Assembly (NCBI GenBank): GCA_035454085.1
Contig: DAOTEJ010000048.1
Span: forward strand, 1-19,927
Direction: 5' to 3'
From: DAOTEJ01 sp035454085
GTDB lineage: Bacteria; Pseudomonadota; Gammaproteobacteria; Burkholderiales; Burkholderiaceae_F
Length of the DNA stretch: 19,927 nt
The position numbers and the translations under genes were made by a program. Shown piece after piece: positions 8,501 through 14,917 of the stretch. The notes under the pieces are model-generated. The model was not told the DNA's origin. It saw only the letters and a list, made by a program, of their open reading frames with translations, and made no database searches. Position 1 is the stretch's first letter; each line of letters opens with the position of its first letter.

Positions 8501-11092
8501 GCCACCCGCTGCCACGAGCGGGCGCAGCGCCTCGCAGTTGGTCTCGCCGGTCTCGAGCAGTTGCAGGTAGCCCGCGAAGGCGGCGCGCACGCCGGGCAGG
8601 TCGCCGTGCACGGCGCGCGCCTGCCAGGTCCGCTGCCCGGGCAGCACGGCGCTGTCGAAGGGCACGCGCCCATCGCCGTCGAGCGCCTCGAGATACTGCA
8701 GGCCGGCGGGGGTCAGGCGCATGCCCACCGGGGTGCGCTCGGCGAGGCCCGCGACCAGAGGGATGCGCGCGATGTCGGCGGCGAATTCGGGCGCGCGCGC
8801 CTGCGCGTCGAGCCTTTGCCGCAGCGCCGCGGCGGCGTCGAGCACCGCCTGCGGCGGCACGCCCCAGGCCGTGGCCAGGCGCTGCACGCCGAGGCTGTGC
8901 CACGCGGCGTGGCGCTGCACGGCGGCCGCGTCCTCGTCGGCCAGGCGCTGCCACTCGGCCGCGCGGCCCAGCCCGAGCTGCGGGTCGGTCAGCGCGGCTT
9001 GCAGTTGCAGGAAGCCGGGCATCTCGGCCATCCAGCGGCGCGCTTCACTGTCCTGGAACAGCGCGCCGAAGGACGCCAGCGCATTGCCGAAGGTGTCGTC
9101 GCCGCTGAGCACCTGCATGGGCGACCAGGAGCCGCCATTGGGCGTGCCCAGCATCAGCAGGCGCGCGCCTGGCCGGCTCATGAAGCGGCGCCAGACCTCG
9201 GGCCGCTCAAGTTGCACGGTGCGCGCCAGGACCCCGCCCATCGAGTGCGCAATGATGCGCACCGGCTGCCCCGAGCCGCGCCTGGCCTCGAGCGCGGCGT
9301 CGATCGCCTCGGCCAGGCGGCGTGCCTCGTGTTCCACCGGGCGGCGCCAGTCGTAGCCGAAGGCGATGAGTTCGTGACTGTCGGCGAGGTACTCGCCCAG
9401 CGCGCCGTAGATGCGCTCGATCGGGCCGTCGGCCGTTACGGCGTCCGGCGCGCCGGTCCAGCGCAGGCGGTCAAGGTTGTTGAAGAAGCGCCACGACAGC
9501 CACACACGGCGCCCGTTCACCGCCAGGTTGCTGCCCAGGATGCCGGGCAGCAGGAACAGTGCCGGCCGCGCACTCGCGGCCACGCCCGGCGCGCGCGCGC
9601 CGCCGCGGATGCCGCTGGCGTCCTGCCCGCTCCACGACAGCGGCCCGATGGTGCGAAAGGCGGTGGGACGGTCCTGGGTGAGGCCCGCGACCATCGCCTC
9701 GACCGTGCTGGCGTTGACGAAGTAGTTGAAGTGCGTGACCGCGCGCCCGCGGTCGAGGAAGAAGCTCGCCTCGGCGGCGCGCGGGCTGCCGCCGTACATC
9801 GAGCGGGTCTGGACCACGAGGTCGTTGTCGGTCCAGTAGAAGGCGTCGGACAGCAGGGTCTTGAGCCACGATCCCAGGGTGTCGCCCTCGAGATCCCCCG
9901 CCACCACGCGCAACTGACCGGGCAGCGCGTCCTCGGCGCCGTGCAGCCACTTCACGAAGGCGCCGTCGGGCAGCATGGCCTCCAGCCCAGGCAGCGCAGC
10001 GGGGTCCAGACGCTTGCGCGCGACGTCGTCGAGGAACTCGACGAGCATGGGCAGCACCGGGATGCGCGCCAGCTCGAGCAGCCACTTGAACACCGACAGG
10101 TAGGCGTCGAGCCGCTTCGAGGCCAGCAGCGTGCCGCGCGCGGGGCAGGCCACGCGCACCATGCGCTCCACGCGCAACTGCTTGGCGGCGGCCAGCTCGA
10201 TCAGCTTCTTGAGCTGGGCGCGGTGCGTTGCGTAGTCCTTGCCCGCGAGCCCCGCGGCCGGATCGGGGCCCAAGGTTTCGGGTGCGCAGGCGCGCGCCAG
10301 CGCGTCGCCCACCAGCCCGCCGCGCGAGTGGGTGAGCAGGTGCACGCGCGCGCCCTTGGGCAGCGCCTGCGCGAGGCTCAGCGCGTTGTCGAGCGGCGTG
10401 GCGCCCAGCGTGCGGTGGTCGAGCGCGTAGACCCGGCCGCCGTAGTGATCGAACAGACGCTGCACCGCCTCGGGGTGCTGCGCCCAGAGCTTGCCGAAGG
10501 TGCTGGTGGTCTCGACGAAGGTGCCGTGCACCAGCACCAGGATCGGCGCGTCCACCTGCGCCGGTGCGGGTATCGCCGCGAGCTTGCGGCCGCTGTCCTT
10601 GAGTCGCGGCAGCCCGCCGGGCTCGAGCGCGTAGACGCCCTCGTCCACCTGGCCGTCGACCTTGGCGGCGAGCTTGTCGGCGGCGACATCCGCCGCCTTG
10701 CCCCGCAGGATCTCGAAGGTCTGCAGCAGCACTTCGCCGAGCAGGCCCCGGGTGCCGCCGGCCGCCTGCGGCGCGCCCGCCCAGGCCAGCCGCGCGGGCA
10801 CGGTCACGCCATCGGCCGCGCCGCGCGTCTGCCCGCCCGTCTGGGCCTCGAACAGGAGTTGCGCCGTGGCGGGGTTGAGGCGCAACTGCGGCCCGTCGGC
10901 CAGGCTGAGCACCACCAGATCGGCCGCCGGGTCGGCCTCGACCCGCACCTCCTCGCCCGCGCCACGGCGCGCGCCCAGGCGGATGCGCACGTCCTGGGTG
11001 TGCGCCGCGACCCCGGCACCGCGCGTGCCTCCCTCGGCCTGGCCGGGAACGACAAAGCGGATGCGGCTTGTAGCGGGCGGGTCCTGGGCCAT
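5579..11092 (-). CDS. Dual-lipase / CHAT protease fusion protein
   Basis: A 1837-residue multidomain protein with no signal peptide, probably cytosolic. Residues 180-470 form an alpha/beta hydrolase: LVLVHGTF (186-192), LLTHSRGG with Ser256, then Asp424 and His454 as plausible triad partners. Residues 508-850 form an LCAT/PDAT-like lipase: LLPGILGSN (514-522), FGYDWR (578-583), AHSMGG with Ser617, Asp807 in DGDGRVPFDSA and His829. Residues about 915-1085 contain LLGHYRS and VIVAGLGEEGTL, which recall the N-terminal fold of M17 aminopeptidases (low confidence). Residues about 1215-1495 are a CHAT caspase-like protease: GVPWELLDL (1248-1256), VSGHGD with His1362 and VNCCHLG with Cys1400 in the catalytic position. 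Residues about 1510-1837 are helical and TPR-like. GGAGG (11103-11099) is 6 bases before the ATG. The 261-residue gene ends 46 bases upstream, so the two form an operon. The substrates are unknown. Confidence 0.88.
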   Translation of the reverse strand: MAQDPPATSRIRFVVPGQAEGGTRGAGVAAHTQDVRIRLGARRGAGEEVRVEADPAADLVVLSLADGPQLRLNPATAQLLFEAQTGGQTRGAADGVTVPARLAWAGAPQAAGGTRGLLGEVLLQTFEILRGKAADVAADKLAAKVDGQVDEGVYALEPGGLPRLKDSGRKLAAIPAPAQVDAPILVLVHGTFVETTSTFGKLWAQHPEAVQRLFDHYGGRVYALDHRTLGATPLDNALSLAQALPKGARVHLLTHSRGGLVGDALARACAPETLGPDPAAGLAGKDYATHRAQLKKLIELAAAKQLRVERMVRVACPARGTLLASKRLDAYLSVFKWLLELARIPVLPMLVEFLDDVARKRLDPAALPGLEAMLPDGAFVKWLHGAEDALPGQLRVVAGDLEGDTLGSWLKTLLSDAFYWTDNDLVVQTRSMYGGSPRAAEASFFLDRGRAVTHFNYFVNASTVEAMVAGLTQDRPTAFRTIGPLSWSGQDASGIRGGARAPGVAASARPALFLLPGILGSNLAVNGRRVWLSWRFFNNLDRLRWTGAPDAVTADGPIERIYGALGEYLADSHELIAFGYDWRRPVEHEARRLAEAIDAALEARRGSGQPVRIIAHSMGGVLARTVQLERPEVWRRFMSRPGARLLMLGTPNGGSWSPMQVLSGDDTFGNALASFGALFQDSEARRWMAEMPGFLQLQAALTDPQLGLGRAAEWQRLADEDAAAVQRHAAWHSLGVQRLATAWGVPPQAVLDAAAALRQRLDAQARAPEFAADIARIPLVAGLAERTPVGMRLTPAGLQYLEALDGDGRVPFDSAVLPGQRTWQARAVHGDLPGVRAAFAGYLQLLETGETNCEALRPLVAAGGSRGAAAAPAEAPIEVRPARLPGAAFVPPELADDLFSTPATAVVAAPPDRRLRVSIDNCNLLFVREPLLLGHYRSLALTGTERVVDGLLRGAMNAALQAGLYPDPPGAHQVFVNTVRNPEFPLQPPRPEAVIVAGLGEEGTLRPAELMRSVRQAVIAYAQRVSEQTAGGPTHFALAAALVGSGGSGITPGIAAQVIAQAVREANERLAQCEWPMVSHLRFIELYLERAAEAWRALSDQLAATPGLFELTAEIRLGRGALPRPVDSSYRGAEYDLVTAINPEEEQREADRRAGRPAAQAAAPDAGGTEAGGTIQYNLDSRRARNELRGQSVQLRLIRQLVKAAASDQNSNPHLGRTLFQLLVPVELEPFLNGSPALVMELDRTTAGVPWELLDLRSDGQSGATPWAIRCRLLRKLRTREFRRQPVGAGEDGGVLVIGAPQCDDKKYGPLPAAREEAEWVAKTLRDAGLRSAPVLLLDAEPLKIINELMARPYRIIHVSGHGDVGKEGNGVVLDDGLMLGAPEIEGMRTVPDLVFVNCCHLGRAETLTDPAAFAAGVAEALIGIGVRCVVAAGWAVDDAAARHFAASFYEELLRGSRFIDAIGVARESTWREYPASNTWAAYQCYGDPDWVFSAGRADVPGASRRRRDYGRSIASPSGLMLALQTIAVESEFDRSANGPAQRRETIARLEARFAPAWGARGDVSAAFGEAYTRARDAAAAMRWYERALVALDGSAPMNVAERLANLRARFAYEEMTRTLRDPQADKVAAAARAHEQIDRAIELLQRLAAIDASVERANLLGAAWKRRVLVARAAGQSELEAQALAKVLEHYREAEIKAGAAGSDEVFYPGMNRLAAELVTHFGEPAPRPVPDDEAQRLEAILARRADLDPSFWPFVQTVELRLYVALAKRSLAEVMSGARTQFEILRERVITPEEWKTVRDQANFVLGAYLKTGLASAEREAAQSLLDLLTGYAGD

Positions 11093-11138
11093 GACGATCC
11101 TCCGTGAACGCGAATGCGGCGGGCCGCAGCCCGGTGGC

Positions 11139-11924
11139 TCAGCCCGGCAGCGGCAGCTCGGGCAGCTCGACTTCGGCGATGTAGCTGCGCGTATAGGCGG
11201 CCAGGCGCTTGACGAGGTCGGGAGTCACCGCGCCGAGCACGTCCTCGTCGATCGTGATGCGCCGGCCGATCGAATTCATGCGCAGGTCGAAGTTGGCGAA
11301 CTTCACGAACAGGACCTGGACGTTGGTCTGCTTCACGCTCAGGGCAAAGCTCATGAGCTTGACCTGAAAGCGGCTGTCGGGAGCCTGCTCGACCAGGCCG
11401 ATCTGGAAGCCCTGCACCTCCTGCGCGTGGGTCTGCTTCTCGAACATCGTGATCCAGGGCTGATTGCCCGACACCTTCTTCATCGCGCTCAGCGCCGCCG
11501 TCACCAGGGCGAGCGCCCCGCCGCCCACTCCCAGTGCGCCGGCGAACTCGAGCACCGCCTCGTGCACGTCGGCGCTCGTGCCGCCGCGCGCGAACTCGCG
11601 CCGGATCTGTTCCTCGGCCACCCAGCCCAGCCGGTTCAGGGCGTCGGCGTAGGCCAGGAACCAGTCCTCGGTCTGACCCTGCCCCTGCGCTCGATTGGCC
11701 ACCAGGCTGGCGAAGAGCGCGGAGTTGGTGATGGCGCGCCGGCGTTCGGCAGTCACGCCTTCGACGAAGCTGAAGATCTGGTTGCCCACGACCCAGGCCT
11801 CGTTGCGCGAGGAGTCGAAGTCCAGGGCGGCGGGCGCTGCGGGTGTGCCGTCGCGACTGGCGGGCGCGTCGGGCAGGGCAGTGGTCGAGACAAAATTGCG
11901 GGCTGTGGCAGCGCTGGCACTCAT
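11139..11924 (-). CDS. Uncharacterised protein, partner of the CHAT/lipase protein
   Basis: A 261-residue protein that I do not recognise. Residues 1-40 are a flexible, Ala/Pro-rich leader. Residues 41-120 look helical (NEAWVVGNQIFSFVEGV onward). A glycine-rich hydrophobic segment at about 127-147 (FAGALGVGGGALALVTAALS) could insert in a membrane. Residues 170-215 look like alternating beta strands (FQIGLVEQ, FQVKLMSFALSV, VQVLFVKFANFDLRM). There is no Cys and no obvious catalytic motif. The start is firm: GGAGGG (11934-11929) lies 4 bases before ATG 11924. It is the first gene of a two-gene unit with the CHAT/lipase gene, so it is plausibly a regulator, adaptor, protease substrate or pore-like effector. 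None of these roles is shown by the sequence. Confidence 0.85.
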   Translation of the reverse strand: MSASAATARNFVSTTALPDAPASRDGTPAAPAALDFDSSRNEAWVVGNQIFSFVEGVTAERRRAITNSALFASLVANRAQGQGQTEDWFLAYADALNRLGWVAEEQIRREFARGGTSADVHEAVLEFAGALGVGGGALALVTAALSAMKKVSGNQPWITMFEKQTHAQEVQGFQIGLVEQAPDSRFQVKLMSFALSVKQTNVQVLFVKFANFDLRMNSIGRRITIDEDVLGAVTPDLVKRLAAYTRSYIAEVELPELPLPG

Positions 11925-11977
11925 GGGACCCTCCGTCCGGGACGACAGAGGATCAGTGTGGGCGCCGCCCGCGCACC

Positions 11978-11983
11978 ACGATA
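11978..11983 (-). promoter_or_regulatory. Putative -10 box (TATCGT) of the CHAT operon
   Basis: The minus strand reads CTATCGTGG at 11984-11976, identical over nine bases to the box upstream of the molybdoenzyme gene. It lies about 53 bases before ATG 11924. With a normal 16-18 base spacer the -35 region would fall on the heptamer repeats at 12001-12028. No TTGACA-like hexamer is present there. Confidence 0.4.
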
Positions 11984-12000
11984 GGGCACGGGTACCTAGA

Positions 12001-12028
12001 GCGGTGAGCGGTGAGCGGTGAGCAATGA
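12001..12028 (+). repeat. Four tandem heptamers (GCGGTGA)
   Basis: GCGGTGA occurs at 12001-12007, 12008-12014 and 12015-12021, followed by a degenerate unit GCAATGA at 12022-12028. The repeats lie between the end of the cupin gene (12052) and the 261-residue gene (11924), just upstream of that gene's putative -10 box. They could be regulator-binding direct repeats or a slipping microsatellite. Confidence 0.75.
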
Positions 12029-12047
12029 GCGGCGTCCGGTGCGCCGC
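12029..12047 (-). terminator. Hairpin after the cupin gene
   Basis: GCGGCG (12029-12034) and CGCCGC (12042-12047) form a perfect 6-bp stem with a 7-base loop, starting 4 bases after the cupin stop on the minus strand. It has no T-tract. It may weakly separate the molybdoenzyme-cupin unit from the CHAT operon. Confidence 0.35.
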
Positions 12048-12051
12048 GCCC

Positions 12052-12558
12052 TCAGGGCTCGCCGTCCCAGTAGTCGAGGTCGGTATCGGGCCGGTGCATG
12101 CGCCCGCCTTCGAGCAGCGTGCCCTGGGTGCGGGCGAAGGCCACGTACTTGCCCGAGTCCGGGTACTCGCAGACCTCGGGGAGCTCCTGGGTGCTGATCG
12201 ACAGGTACTTCAGCGGGGCGTCCGAGGTGTTGATGATCTGGTGGGGGTACTCGGGCCCCGGCGGAATGTCGATCACGTCGCCCGCGCGGATCGGAATCAT
12301 CTCGCCTGCCACGCGCAGCGTGCCCGCGCCCTCGAGGACCACGAACATCTCCTCCTGCGCGTAGTGGAAGTGATAGGGGCAGGCGCGCTTGCCCGGCGGC
12401 AGGATGTCGATGCCCGCGCCGAGCCTGCGTGCCGCCGTGCCCTCGCGCGGCCCCTGCACCCCGCCGCATTGGCCGCCGTCGTAGAGCGGCGCGCGGCTCG
12501 AGGTCTCGAGCGCCACCTCGTTGAAGTTGCGGATCAGTCGCTCACGCAGGCTGCTCAC
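12052..12558 (-). CDS. Cupin domain protein
   Basis: A 168-residue single-domain cupin. Motif 1 (H-x-H...E-x6-G) appears as YHFHYAQEEMFVVLEG, with His63, His65, Glu70 and Gly77. Motif 2 appears as GDVIDIPPG...HQIIN, with Gly93, His106 and Asn110. All four usual metal ligands (His63, His65, Glu70, His106) are therefore present, so a metal-binding protein, either an enzyme or a sugar/phenolic sensor, is expected. The C-terminus YPDSGKYVAFA is seen in many stand-alone cupins of unknown role. GTG 12558 is chosen because AAGGAGG (12572-12566) lies 7 bases upstream and the GTGA overlap with the upstream stop (12555-12558) indicates translational coupling to the molybdoenzyme. The open frame continues upstream only as antisense-free noise in the overlapping gene. 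Confidence 0.9.
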   Translation of the reverse strand: MSSLRERLIRNFNEVALETSSRAPLYDGGQCGGVQGPREGTAARRLGAGIDILPPGKRACPYHFHYAQEEMFVVLEGAGTLRVAGEMIPIRAGDVIDIPPGPEYPHQIINTSDAPLKYLSISTQELPEVCEYPDSGKYVAFARTQGTLLEGGRMHRPDTDLDYWDGEP

Positions 12559-14834
12559 GGCGCATCCTCCTTGATCGTCATGGCTGAAACCGGCGGGGCC
12601 GTGGCGCGGGCGACCGCGCGCACCCGCACCGCCACGCCCGAGAGCACCGCGTTGCCGGACAGCGGGTCGCGCAGCGCATCGTCGAGCAGCGCATTGAGAT
12701 TGGCGCCGGGCTGTTGCGCCGCCACGCGCAGTCGCGCACCCGGCAGGTCGTGTCCCCAGCCGTGCGGCAGGCTCACCACGCCCGGCATCAGCGCGGCACT
12801 GATCTCGACGGGCGCCTCGACCGCGCGCCCGGCGCGTTCGATGCGCGCGCGAGCACCCGACTCCAGCCCCAGACGCGCAGCGTCCTCGGGGTGGACCTGC
12901 AGGGTGCAGCGCTCGCGCCCCTTGGCCAGCACCGGCAGGTTGTGCATCCACGAATTGTTGGTGCGCGCCTCGCGCCGGCCGACGATCACCAACTCCGGCG
13001 CCGGCTCGGCCAGTGCCGCCTCGAGCTGAGCGAGGTCGGCGAGCAGACTCGGCGGCGCGAGTTCGATGCGGCCGCTGCGGGTGCGCAGCGCCTCGGGCAG
13101 GCGCGGCTCGAGCGCTCCGAGGTCGATGCCCTCGGGCGTGTCGAGCAGGCGCTCGAGGGTGAGCCCGCCCGGCCGCAGACCGAACGCGTCGCCGTAAGGC
13201 CCGGCCCGCAGCGCCAGGTCCACCAGGCGCTCGGGGCCACGCCAGCGGCTCACGGCGCGCAGCACCGCGTCGGTGTGCTCGCCCGCCAGCCTGCGCACCT
13301 CGGCGGCCGTGAGTTCGTCGTCGTAGGCCGCGAGTTCGTCCCGCGCGCCGCGCCCGGTGGCGATGGCCGCGAGCCGCAGCAGGATCTCCCACTCGGCCGG
13401 CTGAGCAGCGGCACGACTGAACACCGCCCGGCTCGCGCGTGCATGGTTGCGAAACGAAAGCTGCGGGAAAGCCACGTCGAAGTGAAAGTCCTCGAAGGGC
13501 GAACTCGCCGGCAGGATGAGCTGGGCGTGGCGGGTGGTCTCGTTGACGTAGGCGTCCACGCTCACCATGAAGTCCAGGCCCTCGAGCGCCGCTGCCAGCC
13601 GCGGACCGTTGGGCGCGGACAGCACCGGATTGGAGGCGATGCTCACCAGCGCGCGCACCTGGCCCGGCCCAGGCGTCTCGATCTCTTCGGCCAGGCAGAC
13701 CATGGGCAACTCGCCAAAGACCTCGGGCGCACCCGACACCCGGCTGGCGTGCCGACCCGTGACGATGCCGCGCCCCCTGCCCGCCGGCCCCAGCGTGTTG
13801 GCGGCAAAGGCCGCCGCCTTGGGGAACAGCGCACCGCCCTCGGCATCGAGGTGTCCGGTCAGGACATTGAGCACCTCGATCAGCCAATTCGCCACACTGC
13901 CGAAACGCTGGGTGCAGGTGCCGATGCGGCCATACACGGCGGCGCGGGGGGTCTCGGCGAGGGTGCGGGCCAGCGAGCGGATCACGCCGGCCGTCATGCC
14001 GCAACGCGCAGCCACGCGCTCGGGCGCATAGGGCGCAACTGCGGCGCGCAGCGCCTCCACGCCCTCGAGCCAATCCGCGAGCCGCCCCGGGCGCACCCAG
14101 CCTTCCGCGAAGAGCGTGTGCACCATCGCGGCGAGCAGGAAGGCGTCCGCGCCCGGCCGCAGGAAGTGGTGCTCGTCGGCGAGTTCCGCGGTCTCGGTGC
14201 GGCGCGGGTCCAGCACGACGATGCGGCCGCCGCGCGCACGCATGGCCCGCGCCTTGCCGCGCCAGTCGGGCACGGTCCACAGGCTGCCGTTCGACACGGC
14301 AGGATTGGCGCCCAGGATCAGCAGCCAGTCGCAGCGCTCGATGTCCGGCACCGGGATCGAGAGCCAGTCACCGTACATCAGCCCGCAGGCCAGTTGCTTG
14401 GGCATCTGGTCGAGCGTCGAGGCCGAGTAGATGTTGCGTGTGCCCAGCGCACGCGCGAGGCGCGGCACATACAGCAGCAGCCCGGCCTTGTGCACGACCG
14501 GATTGCCGACGGTGAGCGCTACCGCATCGCGGCCGTGCGCGGCCTGCAGCGCGGGCAGGCGCTCCTCGACCAGGGCCCAGGCCTCGTCCCAGCTTGCCTC
14601 GCGAAACTCATTTCCCTGGCGCACGAGTGGCGTGCGCACCCGGTCGGGGTCGTCGTGCAGTTCCTTGAGCGCCACCGCCTTGGGGCAGAGGTAGCCGCGC
14701 GAGAACACGTCTTCATCGTGGCCCCGCACGCTCACCACCCGCCCCCCGGCGAGCTTCAGTTCGAGGCCGCAACAGGCCTCGCACAGCGGGCAGATGCGGT
14801 GGGCCAGGGTGGTGCCGGCGGCGGGGTCGGTCAT
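12555..14834 (-). CDS. Molybdopterin-dependent oxidoreductase (DMSO reductase superfamily)
   Basis: A 759-residue enzyme with the DMSO-reductase architecture. An N-terminal [4Fe-4S] domain has Cys15, Cys18, Cys22 and Cys50 (CPLCEACC, then SRGYLCPKA). A central molybdopterin region follows with YSASTLDQMPKQLACGLMYG (136-155), ILGANPAVS (173-181) and VLDPRRTETAELAD (207-220). A C-terminal molydop_binding domain covers about 640-750, with TNNSWMHN and SLPHGWGHD. There is no Tat signal, so it is probably cytosolic, and no separate electron-transfer subunit is nearby. At the place where Ser, Cys, Sec or Asp usually binds molybdenum I see Leu148, with Cys150 two residues further on, so the metal ligand is uncertain. 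ATG 14834 has a TATCGT box about 30 bases upstream. The gene overlaps the cupin by 4 bases. The substrate is unknown. Confidence 0.9.
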   Translation of the reverse strand: MTDPAAGTTLAHRICPLCEACCGLELKLAGGRVVSVRGHDEDVFSRGYLCPKAVALKELHDDPDRVRTPLVRQGNEFREASWDEAWALVEERLPALQAAHGRDAVALTVGNPVVHKAGLLLYVPRLARALGTRNIYSASTLDQMPKQLACGLMYGDWLSIPVPDIERCDWLLILGANPAVSNGSLWTVPDWRGKARAMRARGGRIVVLDPRRTETAELADEHHFLRPGADAFLLAAMVHTLFAEGWVRPGRLADWLEGVEALRAAVAPYAPERVAARCGMTAGVIRSLARTLAETPRAAVYGRIGTCTQRFGSVANWLIEVLNVLTGHLDAEGGALFPKAAAFAANTLGPAGRGRGIVTGRHASRVSGAPEVFGELPMVCLAEEIETPGPGQVRALVSIASNPVLSAPNGPRLAAALEGLDFMVSVDAYVNETTRHAQLILPASSPFEDFHFDVAFPQLSFRNHARASRAVFSRAAAQPAEWEILLRLAAIATGRGARDELAAYDDELTAAEVRRLAGEHTDAVLRAVSRWRGPERLVDLALRAGPYGDAFGLRPGGLTLERLLDTPEGIDLGALEPRLPEALRTRSGRIELAPPSLLADLAQLEAALAEPAPELVIVGRREARTNNSWMHNLPVLAKGRERCTLQVHPEDAARLGLESGARARIERAGRAVEAPVEISAALMPGVVSLPHGWGHDLPGARLRVAAQQPGANLNALLDDALRDPLSGNAVLSGVAVRVRAVARATAPPVSAMTIKEDAP

Positions 14835-14863
14835 GGCGATGCTCGAGACGGCAGCGGGCGTCC

Positions 14864-14869
14864 ACGATA
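14864..14869 (-). promoter_or_regulatory. Putative -10 box (TATCGT) of the molybdoenzyme-cupin operon
   Basis: The minus strand reads CTATCGTGG at 14870-14862, the same nine bases as before the 261-residue gene. It is about 29 bases before ATG 14834. It lies in the 83-base divergent region shared with the ABM-domain gene. Confidence 0.4.
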
Positions 14870-14890
14870 GCCGCGCGGGCGGACGGCGGC

Positions 14891-14909
14891 TAGGATGCGC
14901 TGCAGGAGG
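14891..14909 (+). promoter_or_regulatory. TAGGAT -10-like box and Shine-Dalgarno of the ABM gene
   Basis: TAGGAT at 14891-14896 resembles a -10 element for the plus strand. AGGAGG at 14904-14909 is a strong ribosome binding site 8 bases before GTG 14918 and decides that start. If TAGGAT is the promoter, the leader is very short, about 15 bases. Confidence 0.5.
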
Positions 14910-14917
14910 GCCCGACC

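Noticed and set aside
7853..11107. A 1084-residue open frame antisense to the CHAT/lipase gene
   Set aside because: Its protein is rich in Arg, Gly, Ala, His and Gln with no domain pattern. It mirrors the codon bias of a gene whose domains and catalytic residues are clear.
11139..11924. The 261-residue protein as a bacterial gasdermin
   Set aside because: Its size and caspase-like neighbour fit, but it lacks the N-terminal Cys used for palmitoylation and I see no sequence resemblance. It is kept only as an untested idea.
12001..12028. The heptamer tract as a CRISPR array
   Set aside because: The units are 7 bases and contiguous, with no spacers and no cas genes nearby.
12559..14280. Upstream extension of the cupin frame into the molybdoenzyme gene
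   Set aside because: The extension overlaps the molybdoenzyme in another frame. A perfect Shine-Dalgarno and GTG give the cupin start.
12714..14870. A 718-residue plus-strand frame opposite the molybdoenzyme
   Set aside because: It is antisense to a gene with the full Fe-S and molybdopterin motifs, and its own composition is not protein-like.
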